A stretch of 64,000 nt of DNA from assembly GCA_017536445.1 (NCBI GenBank), contig JAFXHJ010000006.1:1-64000 (forward strand), written 5' to 3'. Below are positions 1-7,452 of the stretch, one piece after another. A model generated the notes under the pieces. The model saw nothing but the letters and a program-made list of their open reading frames with translations, had not been told where the DNA came from and searched no databases. Numbering within the stretch: position 1 is the first letter of the stretch; every line of letters starts with the position of its first letter. The stretch comes from Clostridia bacterium (lineage in GTDB: Bacteria > Bacillota > Clostridia > TANB77 > CAG-465). Made by a program: the position numbers and the translations under genes.

Positions 1-383
1 CAAACTTTGCAAATACAGAGGCATATGGAACAAATGTAGTAGGAGCAATAGGAGGACCAACACTAGAGTTATTAGCAGCAGGATGGAATGCAAAGGGCTA
101 TACACCAACAATGGCATTAACAACAGACACATATGGATACAAGATAAATAATGCTAATTATATAATTGTAACAAGTGATGGATTATATGTACCATCAAAT
201 AATTACTATTGGTTGGCGTCTCCGTCTGCTAACTCCTATAGCGATGTTGTGCTTGCGGGCTATGTCCTTGTGAGCTATGACGCCTGCAACCGTACTAGTG
301 GCGTGCGTCCCGTAGTTTGTCTAAAATCTAGCATCCCAGCAATAGCAGGAACAGGAGAGTATGATTTTAGCTTAACAAAATAA
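1..383 (+). CDS. 3' end of a secreted/pilin-like protein with a DGR-type variable C terminus (partial)
   Basis: The reading frame is open from base 3 to the stop at 381-383, so this is the C-terminal part of a gene that starts before the window. The last third contains WLASPSAN, then a stretch of small and polar residues, then GVRPVVCL. This WL(A/R)SP...GVRPV layout is the C-type-lectin-like / formylglycine-enzyme-like fold seen in DUF6273-type and DGR target proteins (established knowledge, recalled from motif shape). The protein ends with EYDFSLTK shortly after. Bases 241-320 are 56% G+C by my count (45/80), against 27% (16/60) for 121-180, the kind of local jump expected where a retro-copied cassette replaces gene sequence. 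The N terminus is unseen, so a pilin-type start is only inferred from the family. Confidence 0.75.
   Translation, partial: NFANTEAYGTNVVGAIGGPTLELLAAGWNAKGYTPTMALTTDTYGYKINNANYIIVTSDGLYVPSNNYYWLASPSANSYSDVVLAGYVLVSYDACNRTSGVRPVVCLKSSIPAIAGTGEYDFSLTK
206..325 (+). other. candidate DGR variable region (VR)
   Basis: This block encodes NYYWLASPSAN...NRTSGVRPVVCL. It is much richer in G+C than the DNA on either side and sits at the extreme 3' end of its gene, where DGR variable regions lie. The variable-looking positions fall between the conserved WLASPS and GVRPVVCL anchors. The matching template repeat and reverse transcriptase are not in this window, so the call rests on protein layout and composition only. 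Confidence 0.6.
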
Positions 384-409
384 CGGAGGCACTAAAGGAG
401 GATGTGCAA

Positions 410-449
410 GTGGTGTATAGAACCACCTGTGTAAGCGCACACAATTTTT
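410..449 (+). terminator. double hairpin after the variable gene
   Basis: Two small hairpins follow the stop codon: GTGGT (410-414) with ACCAC (422-426), and TGTGT (428-432) with ACACA (439-443), the second followed by TTTTT. They could terminate transcription. Hairpins just downstream of a variable region are also a known aid to DGR target recognition, so either role is possible. Confidence 0.45.
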
Positions 450-467
450 GATGTATATAGGATACGT

Positions 468-509
468 AAAAAACAACGAACTCTAATAAATTTAGAATTC
501 GTTGTTTTT
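468..509. terminator. bidirectional intrinsic terminator
   Basis: AACAACGAA and its complement TTCGTTGTT form a long stem (inner part TCTAA/TTAGA) with A-tracts upstream and T-tracts downstream. It lies between the convergent variable gene and pssA, so it can serve both. Confidence 0.85.
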
Positions 510-524
510 GCTCTATTTTGTATA

Positions 525-1157
525 TTAAAATCTATATATCACATTTCTAAGTAGCATTAGTATATAAATTACTACTCCAATTGCAACTAGTATTGACATA
601 CCCTTAAGCTTGAATTTAGGCACTTTAAACTTGTATATGAAAAAGAATGCAATTGCAAGGAAAAGTACTGTAAAAAGTATGCTAGCGAGCGTTTCAAAGC
701 GAGATATAATTGGAAATAGTAATGGGAGAATTAAAGCTACTGAAGTAACTGGTAATCCTTCATAACTTTTTCTAGCTTCTGTTGTTTGTTCTTGACGTTC
801 ATCTTCCATAACATTAAAGTATGCTAATCTAATTAAAGCTGCTAGTGAGAATATTCCGTAAGCAATTAATGCATACCATTGTTTAACACCGGTTGTATAT
901 ACTATTACCACTGGAAGTATTCCGTAACATACGAAATCTGCTAAAGAATCTAGTTGTATTCCAAATTTCTTTTCTTTATCTGTTCTATCTTTTTTTGTTC
1001 TTGCTACTAGTCCGTCAAACATATCGCAAAAGCCTGCAAACATCAATGCGCCAAGGGCAAATATTGGATGTCCTTCTATTGAAGCAAATATTCCAAGTAG
1101 GCCAGATATTAGCCCAATATATGTTAAAATTACAGTGTAATTATAATATCCTATCAC
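525..1157 (-). CDS. pssA: CDP-diacylglycerol--serine O-phosphatidyltransferase
   Basis: A 210-residue integral membrane enzyme of the CDP-alcohol phosphatidyltransferase family, which joins serine to CDP-diacylglycerol to make phosphatidylserine for membrane lipid synthesis. The family signature is complete near residues 45-80: DMFDGLVAR, then GIQLDSLAD, giving the DxxDG..AR...GxxxDxxxD metal and substrate site. Several hydrophobic helices follow. The start is a GTG at 1157 preceded by GGAGG. The upstream promoter and downstream terminator indicate a single-gene unit. PssA is preferred over PgsA because of the overall order of helices and the YF-N segment after the motif, but substrate choice is not proven. 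Confidence 0.85.
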   Translation of the reverse strand: MIGYYNYTVILTYIGLISGLLGIFASIEGHPIFALGALMFAGFCDMFDGLVARTKKDRTDKEKKFGIQLDSLADFVCYGILPVVIVYTTGVKQWYALIAYGIFSLAALIRLAYFNVMEDERQEQTTEARKSYEGLPVTSVALILPLLFPIISRFETLASILFTVLFLAIAFFFIYKFKVPKFKLKGMSILVAIGVVIYILMLLRNVIYRF

Positions 1158-1187
1158 TTAAGTTTCCTCCGTTTAAATAACATTACT

Positions 1188-1216
1188 ATTTTACACTTTA
1201 AGGGTGCTTATGTCAA
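1188..1216 (-). promoter_or_regulatory. sigma-A-type promoter for pssA
   Basis: On the minus strand TTGACA (1211-1216), a 17-base spacer and TAAAAT (1188-1193) precede pssA. Confidence 0.7.
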
Positions 1217-1265
1217 GAAATATAATAAGTGAGAATATGTGAATAAAATTAAGTTAACATAACTA

Positions 1266-1294
1266 TTGACAAAAGGTGGAAAATGAGTTATAAT
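1266..1294 (+). promoter_or_regulatory. consensus sigma-A promoter
   Basis: TTGACA (1266-1271), a 17-base spacer and TATAAT (1289-1294), a perfect consensus promoter for the 81-residue gene at 1351. Confidence 0.9.
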
Positions 1295-1350
1295 ATTAAA
1301 TGTAGACGCGAGTTTACAAAATATTATAATTAAGAAATTGGAGGACAGGT

Positions 1351-1596
1351 ATGTACATAATTGTTACTGCCAAAACAGAACTGGCCGATGCGGCAAAAGA
1401 AAACGGAGCAAAAGTTTATGAGGATGCTCAAGTGATGGAACCTGCATCAAGATTTGAAGTCATCTCGTATGATGAAGCAGAGGTACCCGAAATGTATTTC
1501 CAGATTTTCAGCAGACAGCTGAAAGAGGAGCCGACAAACAGCGAATTCATCAGTATGATGAGTCAGCATATTCGTTATCCGGTAGCGGCTGTATAA
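1351..1596 (+). CDS. small protein related to the N terminus of the next two genes
   Basis: An 81-residue soluble protein of unknown function. It starts MYIIVT and contains NGAKVYEDAQ; the next gene starts MYIILT and has DGAKVYETIT, and the third has EGSKVYEART, so the three seem to share an N-terminal module. This one stops before any DNA-binding domain. The start is supported by GGAGG nine bases upstream. It has its own consensus promoter and its own terminator. G+C and codon choice (GCG, CCG, CGT) differ from the housekeeping genes around it. It could be a stand-alone regulator or inhibitor of its paralogues; that is inference. Confidence 0.7.
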   Translation: MYIIVTAKTELADAAKENGAKVYEDAQVMEPASRFEVISYDEAEVPEMYFQIFSRQLKEEPTNSEFISMMSQHIRYPVAAV

Positions 1597-1628
1597 ACGG
1601 CAAAAACAAACGCTAAACTACTACGCTA

Positions 1629-1658
1629 AAAAAGGCACCCAGTCTTGGGTGCCTTTTG
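1629..1658 (+). terminator. intrinsic terminator
   Basis: AAAAGGCACCC / GGGTGCCTTTT with a short loop and T-tract after the 81-residue gene. It rules out the upstream in-frame start at 1649 for the next gene, which would lie inside it. Confidence 0.85.
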
Positions 1659-1696
1659 ATGTACAAATTACAAGAAGAGGAAACACTGGAGGAAAA

Positions 1697-2272
1697 ATGT
1701 ACATAATCTTAACAAACAATGGGAATCTTGAAAACTATGTAGGAAAGCTTGGTACAACAGCTTTTACGATTCCAAATAGCATTAATGTCTCGAGGTATAA
1801 CAATGAAGGACTTGTTACAACTACAAATCGAGGGATTGCAGTAATTGCACTCGTAGACGGAGCAAAGGTGTATGAAACCATTACTATGCAAGGATTGTTT
1901 CCAGAGTATGAAAGTAGAGAAGAACTCATAAATAAAGTCATTGACGAGTTCTTTGAGGCTTTGGGAATACGCAAAAACGCAAGAGGATATGATCTTCTAA
2001 AATATATGCTTATCAAGTATGTAAAAGATGATAGCTATTGCATGAACCAGGTTTGTGATGTGGTTTATCCGGAATGCGCAAAAGAGTTTGCTGTTAGCCC
2101 TGCAACAGTTGCAAAAAACGCGAAAGATCTTATTAAGTACAGCTATGAAAGAAATGCTATGAAGTATGAAGTGTTGTTTGCTCATACGGGTATCGCACCA
2201 CTTACAGAAGCACCTAAACCTAGTGCGTTTTTACCTGTTATAGGTGGAAAGATTCGTGCACTCATAATTTAA
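1697..2272 (+). CDS. Spo0A C-terminal-domain-like regulator (copy 1)
   Basis: A 191-residue protein. Residues about 85-160 read like the Spo0A effector domain: a GYDLLKYML helix, then VVYPECAKEFAVSPATV, matching the Spo0A pattern of GYxYLR, (L/V)YPxIAKKFNTTxSRVERAIRHAIE. The N terminus (MYIILT...DGAKVYE...FPEYESREEL) is not a receiver domain: the phosphorylated Asp environment of Spo0A is absent. This suggests a DNA-binding protein whose activity is set by a different N-terminal module. The ATG at 1697 follows GGAGGAAAA; longer starts run through the preceding terminator. It is one of three neighbouring related units. Confidence 0.65.
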   Translation: MYIILTNNGNLENYVGKLGTTAFTIPNSINVSRYNNEGLVTTTNRGIAVIALVDGAKVYETITMQGLFPEYESREELINKVIDEFFEALGIRKNARGYDLLKYMLIKYVKDDSYCMNQVCDVVYPECAKEFAVSPATVAKNAKDLIKYSYERNAMKYEVLFAHTGIAPLTEAPKPSAFLPVIGGKIRALII

Positions 2273-2281
2273 CAGCATAAT

Positions 2282-2313
2282 TAAAAGGCAACGTTTATGT
2301 AACGTTGCCTTTT
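2282..2313 (+). terminator. intrinsic terminator
   Basis: AAAAGGCAACG / CGTTGCCTTTT hairpin directly after copy 1 of the Spo0A-C-like genes. Confidence 0.85.
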
Positions 2314-2321
2314 GCTTTATA

Positions 2322-2349
2322 TTGACAAATTCAGTAAAAAGAGTATAAT
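2322..2349 (+). promoter_or_regulatory. consensus sigma-A promoter
   Basis: TTGACA (2322-2327), a 16-base spacer and TATAAT (2344-2349) drive the second Spo0A-C-like gene separately from the first. Confidence 0.85.
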
Positions 2350-2397
2350 ACTTATGCGTACTTTATATAACAAAATTTTAATAAATTGGAGGGAAAG

Positions 2398-2991
2398 ATG
2401 AAATCGTACGTTATTGTTACACGGAATATGAATCTTATCAGATGTACTGTTCCGCCAGAAGAAATGTTGCCCGTAGATGAGGAATGCAGGAAAAAAATGA
2501 AGCTTGATGCTGATGTGATCATTTTAGATCACGATCAAGATTTTGCTTTTTTGGCATTTATGGAAGGTTCTAAGGTTTACGAAGCTCGTACAAACAAGAA
2601 GCTTGTTCCGGAATACGAAACAGAAGAAGAGCTTGTAGAAAAGATGGTAGAGCTTCTTCTTAAGGTTCTGGAAATTGACCAGAATGAAAAGGGTTATGCA
2701 TATCTTAAATATATGCTTAAGCTTCACGTGGAAGACCTTGATTATAATTCCGAAACTATGGGAGATGTGGTCTATCCGGACTGTGCTAAACATTTCGGTG
2801 TAAGCCCTAGAACTGTATCCAAACATGCAAATCGTGTTCTCAAGGATAGCATTGCAAAGAATAAGTATAGACATATCGCTCTTTGGGACAGTATGGTTGT
2901 AGTGGAAGCGGTTGAAAAGCTGAACGTTGCTGGCTTCCTTGTTATTGCAGGCGAGAAAATCAGAACCGTTATTCGTAACAATTTAAACTAA
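2398..2991 (+). CDS. Spo0A C-terminal-domain-like regulator (copy 2)
   Basis: A 197-residue paralogue of the preceding protein. The shared blocks are EGSKVYEART, LVPEYETEEELVEKM, KGYAYLKYMLKLHVED, DVVYPDCAKHFGVSPRTVSKHANRVLKDS and a C-terminal AGEKIRTVI (copy 1 has GGKIRALII). The central block resembles the Spo0A DNA-binding domain, including a helix-turn-helix-like VSPRTVSKHANRV. No receiver domain is present. The ATG at 2398 follows GGAGGGAAAG; the TTG upstream lies inside the ribosome-binding site. Its own promoter and terminator make it a separate unit. A role in DNA binding is likely; a role in sporulation is only a guess. Confidence 0.65.
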   Translation: MKSYVIVTRNMNLIRCTVPPEEMLPVDEECRKKMKLDADVIILDHDQDFAFLAFMEGSKVYEARTNKKLVPEYETEEELVEKMVELLLKVLEIDQNEKGYAYLKYMLKLHVEDLDYNSETMGDVVYPDCAKHFGVSPRTVSKHANRVLKDSIAKNKYRHIALWDSMVVVEAVEKLNVAGFLVIAGEKIRTVIRNNLN

Positions 2992-2995
2992 AACA

Positions 2996-3030
2996 AAAAC
3001 AGACAACATTTATATAATGTTGTCTGTTTA
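2996..3030. terminator. intrinsic terminator (bidirectional)
   Basis: ACAGACAACAT / ATGTTGTCTGT hairpin with flanking A and T tracts, between the second Spo0A-C-like gene and the convergent end of pheT. Confidence 0.8.
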
Positions 3031-3058
3031 TTTCTATTTAAATAATAAATTTGTTATA

Positions 3059-5482
3059 TTATTCTGCTCTAACAGTAATTCCAAATCTGTTGTTTAAAGA
3101 TTTAACAATAGAATCTACTTTGCTGTTAATTTGTTCAGAAGTAAGCATTCCATCATCATTAGAAAGTCTAAGTCTTAATACTATAGATTTCTTTCCTTCA
3201 GGAATTTGGTTTCCTCTGTATTCTTCAATGAATTCTACTTCTTTAACTTTAGCTTTAATTGTAGAGTGGATGTCTGCCCAAGTAGTAGATTCGTCTACAA
3301 GTAAAGATAAGTCTTTTTCTACTAGTGGCAATACTGGTAAATGTTCAAATTCGTTTGTTCTAGAAGCAAATGGAACAAGTAATCCAAAGTCTAATTCAAA
3401 CACTGCTACGTTAGTACGTTTAATTTTGCTGTCCATCATTGTTTGAACTGATACTAAAGATAATGTACCAACTTTAGTTTCACCACGCATAATATCTAAA
3501 TATGCATTAACATCTGCCCATGTAGGTCTTTCACCTTTAACAAAGTGTAATCCTTCCATATGAGTATATTCTGCCATGTTTTCTATTATACCTTTAGCTT
3601 CGTAGAATATAGCCTTGGCATCTTTACCAACAACAGAACCTGTTAAGTATTTCTTGTGTACTGGTAATGTTTCTTCTTCTGAAGATGGGTGGTATTCACC
3701 TTTTTCGAATACTTGAGCCATTTCAAACATTTTGAAGTTTGTCATATATCTAAGGTTTTTAGATATTGCTTCTAACATACCAGGAACAAGTGAACTTCTT
3801 AAAATTGCACTTTCTGGAGAAGGTGGAGTAGCTAGTTTTATAGATTTTGTTACATCTATTTTAGCTGCGTAGATATATTTATCTTCTATCCAAGGATATG
3901 TAAATATTTCATTCATTCCACATCTATATGCTAGATATTCTCTTAATCTTCTTTCAAGTAATGCTGTATTTTGATGAACTGCATGTTCAAAGTTTACTGG
4001 TAATGGTTTGGCTTCAAAAGATTCAAAGCTTAATAGTCTTGCTATATCTCCCATAACGTCATCTTTAAGTGAAACGTCACCAGTAGATCTCCATACAGGA
4101 ACTGTTACGTGGTATACACCATCTTGGAAGCTTACATCATAGCCAACACTTGTTAGTACTTTTTCTATGGTTTCTTTAGGAATAACTTTACCAAGTCTAA
4201 CATCTAAGAATTCTTGCTCTACATCAATTTTTTCTCTTTCAGTTTTAACTGGGTAAACATCATTGTATTTAACAACTTTAGATTCAGGGAATAGTTCCTT
4301 AAATAACATAAGAGCCATATCACGACCTAAATCTACACGTTCAGTATCTATGTTCTTTTCATATCTAATAGATGAATCTGTTTTTTCATCAAATCTTTTA
4401 CCAGTTTTTCTAATTGTTTTAGCTGTGAAGTTTGCAACTTCTAAAAGCACACCAGTAGTTTCAGGAAGAATTGAATCTTTCTTACCACCACGGATACCAG
4501 CAAGAGCTAGTGCAGATTCTGTATCACTAATTACTAAATCATCTTCTGTTAGGGCGATACAGTTATCGTCTAGAAGAAGTAGTTGTTCACCTTGTTTCGC
4601 ATTTCTTACAACTATTTTTTCACCTTTAACATGTGTTCTATCGAAAGCATGAGTAGGTTGACCTACTGCAAGCATAACATAGTTTGTTATATCTACAATT
4701 GCATTAATTGGTCTCATTCCACCATTTATTAATGCTGCTTTCATCCACATAGGAGATTCTTTTTCATATACATTTTCTATTTCTACACCAACGTATCTTT
4801 GACACTTAGTAGGTTCTAATATTTCAACATTATATTTAGGTAATGTGCTATCTATTTCCACTTTATCTAATTCTTTTAATGGTACATTATATATACAAGA
4901 TAATTCTCTTGCTATACCATAATGTCCCCAAAGGTCAGGTCTATTTGTTAAAGATTTGTTATCTATTTCAATAACTGTATCGTTCATTTCTATAACGTCT
5001 GCTATGTTATCTCCTGGCTTACAATCTACACCTTTAAGGTCAACTATTGCGTGATCGTTTTCAGGTGGAAATAGTTTGTCTAAGAAAACTTCTTCAGCGC
5101 CACATATCATACCATAAGAGTATTCACCACGCATTTTAGTTTCTTTAATTACAACTGGTTCACCTTCACCATGCCAAACAACTTCAGCACCTGGTTTAGA
5201 AACTACAACCATTTCACCTTCATATAGGTTTGAACCACCACAGACGATTTGAACGGGTTCATTAAGACCAATATCTACTATACATATTCTTAATGCATCT
5301 GCATTAGGATGTGCTTTTATTTCTAAGATTTTACCTACAACAATATCATGAAATTTTTCAGCTGTGTTTTCTACAGATTCAACTTCAACTGTTCTTAAAG
5401 TTAAATCATAAGCTATTTGTTTAGAAGTAATGTAATCAGGTAAATCTATATATTTTTTAATCCAATTTAAAGATAATTTCAT
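3059..5482 (-). CDS. pheT: phenylalanyl-tRNA synthetase beta subunit
   Basis: An 807-residue beta chain of the (alpha-beta)2 phenylalanyl-tRNA synthetase, which charges tRNA-Phe. The domains appear in the usual order: a tRNA-binding EMAP/OB fold at about residues 40-150 (VVGKILEIKAHPNADALRIC), B3/B4 editing region at about 200-390 (GGMRPINAIVDITNYVM, GQPTHAFD), B5 domain, synthetase-like core, and a C-terminal ferredoxin-like anticodon-binding domain from about 710 (PLVEKDLSLLVDE to GITVRAE). Full length for the family. Start at MKLSLNW, preceded by AAGGAG. It follows pheS by 13 bases and shares its T-box leader. Confidence 0.97.
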   Translation of the reverse strand: MKLSLNWIKKYIDLPDYITSKQIAYDLTLRTVEVESVENTAEKFHDIVVGKILEIKAHPNADALRICIVDIGLNEPVQIVCGGSNLYEGEMVVVSKPGAEVVWHGEGEPVVIKETKMRGEYSYGMICGAEEVFLDKLFPPENDHAIVDLKGVDCKPGDNIADVIEMNDTVIEIDNKSLTNRPDLWGHYGIARELSCIYNVPLKELDKVEIDSTLPKYNVEILEPTKCQRYVGVEIENVYEKESPMWMKAALINGGMRPINAIVDITNYVMLAVGQPTHAFDRTHVKGEKIVVRNAKQGEQLLLLDDNCIALTEDDLVISDTESALALAGIRGGKKDSILPETTGVLLEVANFTAKTIRKTGKRFDEKTDSSIRYEKNIDTERVDLGRDMALMLFKELFPESKVVKYNDVYPVKTEREKIDVEQEFLDVRLGKVIPKETIEKVLTSVGYDVSFQDGVYHVTVPVWRSTGDVSLKDDVMGDIARLLSFESFEAKPLPVNFEHAVHQNTALLERRLREYLAYRCGMNEIFTYPWIEDKYIYAAKIDVTKSIKLATPPSPESAILRSSLVPGMLEAISKNLRYMTNFKMFEMAQVFEKGEYHPSSEEETLPVHKKYLTGSVVGKDAKAIFYEAKGIIENMAEYTHMEGLHFVKGERPTWADVNAYLDIMRGETKVGTLSLVSVQTMMDSKIKRTNVAVFELDFGLLVPFASRTNEFEHLPVLPLVEKDLSLLVDESTTWADIHSTIKAKVKEVEFIEEYRGNQIPEGKKSIVLRLRLSNDDGMLTSEQINSKVDSIVKSLNNRFGITVRAE

Positions 5483-5495
5483 TGTAATCTCCTTT

Positions 5496-6539
5496 CTACT
5501 TGAACTGATTTAAGAATCTTAAATCTCCGCTGTGGAATAGTCTTACATCATCTACGCCATAACGCATCATAACTAATCTATCTAGTCCAATGTTGATATA
5601 GAAACCAGTCCATTTATTTGGATCAAGGTTGGCAGATTTAAGTACGTTTGGATGTATAACACCACCTGGCATAACTTCTATCCAGCCATTGTGGTTACAA
5701 ACCTTACAACCTTTACCACCACAAACTAGACATTCCATATCTATTTCGTATCCTGGTTCTGTGAATGGGAAGAAACCTTCACGCATTCTAACATTAATTT
5801 TTCTACCGAATACTTTTTCAAGTATTGTTTGTATCATAACCATACCAGATGAGAAGGATATATTCTTATCTACTATTAATGCTTCGTATTGGAAGAACGC
5901 TCTTTCGTGTCTAGCATCAGTTGTTTCATTTCTATATACTCTACCTGGATATACAAATCTAGCTGGAGCACCATGTTTTAATAAATATCTTACTGAACCG
6001 CCAGTTAGGTGTGGTCTTAAACATAATCTTTCAGTACCAGCTTTGTCTTCAGTTCCTTCAATCCAATATGTATCCATAGATTGACGAGCCGGATGGTCTG
6101 CAGCAAAGTTTAAGTTATCAAATGCATATTTTTCACTTGAGATATCATCTTCGCTGTATACTTCAAATCCTAATGATGCGAAAGCATCGTTTAAGTCATA
6201 ACACATTTGAGTAATAGGGTGTAGAGCACCACCGTTTATTTTAGTTCCGGGTAATGTTAAATCTAGTGGTTCGTCTAATACACTTTTAGAAGCAATTAAT
6301 GCTGCTTCTTTTTCATTAAGTTTAGTTTCAAATGTAGTTTTTATCTCACTAATTTTCATACCAACTTGTTTACGTGCCTCAGCATCTAAACTACCCATAG
6401 ATTTAGATACTTCAGAAAGTGGACTTTTCTTACCAGTTAATTCTCTACGAACATCTTGAAGTTCTTCTACTGTTTTTGTAGCTTCGATTTGTTCTAAACC
6501 GGCTTTAAGAATATTATCCATGTTTTGTAATATTTCCAT
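5496..6539 (-). CDS. pheS: phenylalanyl-tRNA synthetase alpha subunit
   Basis: The 347-residue catalytic chain. An N-terminal coiled coil (residues 1-85) binds tRNA, followed by the class II core: motif 2 region VYRNETTDARHERAFFQ, and motif 3 GLDRLVMMRYGVDDVR near the C terminus. The loop CLVCGGKGCKVCNHNGW carries four cysteines arranged as in the zinc-type PheS of other Firmicutes. The start at 6539 (MEILQNM) is chosen because AGGAGG lies just upstream; a longer frame to 6578 begins inside the leader's terminator region. First gene of the pheST operon, controlled by the T-box upstream. Confidence 0.96.
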   Translation of the reverse strand: MEILQNMDNILKAGLEQIEATKTVEELQDVRRELTGKKSPLSEVSKSMGSLDAEARKQVGMKISEIKTTFETKLNEKEAALIASKSVLDEPLDLTLPGTKINGGALHPITQMCYDLNDAFASLGFEVYSEDDISSEKYAFDNLNFAADHPARQSMDTYWIEGTEDKAGTERLCLRPHLTGGSVRYLLKHGAPARFVYPGRVYRNETTDARHERAFFQYEALIVDKNISFSSGMVMIQTILEKVFGRKINVRMREGFFPFTEPGYEIDMECLVCGGKGCKVCNHNGWIEVMPGGVIHPNVLKSANLDPNKWTGFYINIGLDRLVMMRYGVDDVRLFHSGDLRFLNQFK

Positions 6540-6565
6540 TAAAATTTCCTCCTTGTTTATACATA

Positions 6566-6828
6566 ATAAAAAAGTCATTTCATCCTAGATTAGGACGAAA
6601 TGACTTTGCTTCCGTGGTACCACCTAAATTCGTTGATTATTCAACGCACTTAACAAGCTATAACGGGCCTTAGCCGACTCAATCTACCGTTAGTTCAAAA
6701 GAGCACCTCGAAAGTGAAATTTCGGTTTAAGTATATTAGCAGGCTTACAGCCGGTGACCCGCATTCTCTAGAATATATTCTCTTAAACTTACTTTGCTTT
6801 GTCTTAGGTTTTATATATTCAAAACTAG
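6566..6828 (-). promoter_or_regulatory. T-box riboswitch leader of pheST
   Basis: On the minus strand the T-box sequence AGGTGGTACCACGG (6612-6625) is followed by a long terminator hairpin (6567-6608) and then the pheS ribosome-binding site. Upstream there is a distal stem I loop CCGGCTGTAAGCC, and a segment GAAATTTCACTTTCGAG that fits the usual specifier-loop context. The likely specifier is UUC (complement of 6716-6718), a Phe codon, in agreement with the gene. Uncharged tRNA-Phe would pair with the T-box and favour read-through. The specifier is read by eye without folding. Confidence 0.92.
6567..6608 (-). terminator. T-box attenuator hairpin
   Basis: AAGTCATTTCGTCCTA / TAGGATGAAATGACTT (one interior mismatch) followed by a T-run on the minus strand. 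This is the conditional terminator of the pheST leader. Confidence 0.9.
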
Positions 6829-6833
6829 TTATT

Positions 6834-6861
6834 ATTATATCACAAAAGAAAATAAATGCAA
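6834..6861 (-). promoter_or_regulatory. promoter of the pheST leader
   Basis: On the minus strand TTGCAT (6856-6861), a 16-base spacer and TATAAT (6834-6839) with an extended TGA before the -10. It places the transcript start near 6827. Confidence 0.75.
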
Positions 6862-6878
6862 GTAGTATAAATAAAATA

Positions 6879-6906
6879 CAGGCCTAGATATTTCTAGACC
6901 TGCATT
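6879..6906 (-). terminator. intrinsic terminator
   Basis: CAGGTCTAGA / TCTAGGCCTG hairpin with a T-rich tail on the minus strand, just after the stop of the 125-residue gene. Confidence 0.7.
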
Positions 6907-6909
6907 CTG

Positions 6910-7287
6910 TTAGATAACATGAACAATATAACAACTGTTAAGGGTATAGATTTTATATCCTTTGTTGTTTATTTGCTCGACGCTTCTAACCCGGGAAGTG
7001 AGTACGGTAGTACGAGAGTATTTGTTACCGTCGGGTAGTTGTTCATAGCATAAAAACCGTTCGCCTACTTTAGGTGGTTTAGTAGCAATTACAAGCCCGA
7101 CTTTAACATTATCAAACCAAACGGAGTTAAAATAGCCATCCACTCCTTTTAATGTATAATTGGTTTGACATTCTCCAACGTCTTTAGATACCACTTCGTA
7201 AAACTCTCCTTCTTTAAGGAGTGTAGGAGAACTGCAAGACTCATATGTAGCAGTACTTCCGTTGTATTTTACTAATCTAGTAGCCAT
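6910..7287 (-). CDS. hypothetical small beta-rich protein
   Basis: A 125-residue protein that I do not recognise. It looks beta-rich and may contain two SH3-like halves: LLKEGEFYEVVSKDVG...YTLKGVDGYFNSVWFDNV, and PKVGERFLCYEQLPDG...RTTVLTSRVRSVEQIN. There is no signal peptide or membrane segment. GGAGG precedes the ATG. It is a single-gene unit with its own extended -10 promoter and terminator, and its codon use (CGG, GTC, ACG) is less AT-biased than that of its neighbours, so it belongs to the cassette-like gene class in this window. Confidence 0.7.
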   Translation of the reverse strand: MATRLVKYNGSTATYESCSSPTLLKEGEFYEVVSKDVGECQTNYTLKGVDGYFNSVWFDNVKVGLVIATKPPKVGERFLCYEQLPDGNKYSRTTVLTSRVRSVEQINNKGYKIYTLNSCYIVHVI

Positions 7288-7360
7288 TTTAACCTCCTTC
7301 TAGCTAATTAGTACGATACAACCACATAGTTAGTGGTTAGTTTAATTTAACAACGCAAAT

Positions 7361-7389
7361 ATTATATCATAGATTATACAAAAAAGCTA
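7361..7389 (-). promoter_or_regulatory. extended -10 promoter for the 125-residue gene
   Basis: TGATATAAT on the minus strand (TATAAT at 7361-7366), with only a weak -35 (TAGCTT) 17 bases upstream; the extended -10 probably compensates. Confidence 0.6.
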
Positions 7390-7452
7390 TTAAAATATGA
7401 TGGCCTGTATAAATGATATAAATTAAACCAAAATATTTTTGGTGAGAAAAAA

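Noticed and set aside
893-1180. 95-residue plus-strand frame over the start of pssA
   Set aside because: Antisense shadow of pssA, hydrophobic only because it mirrors a membrane protein gene.
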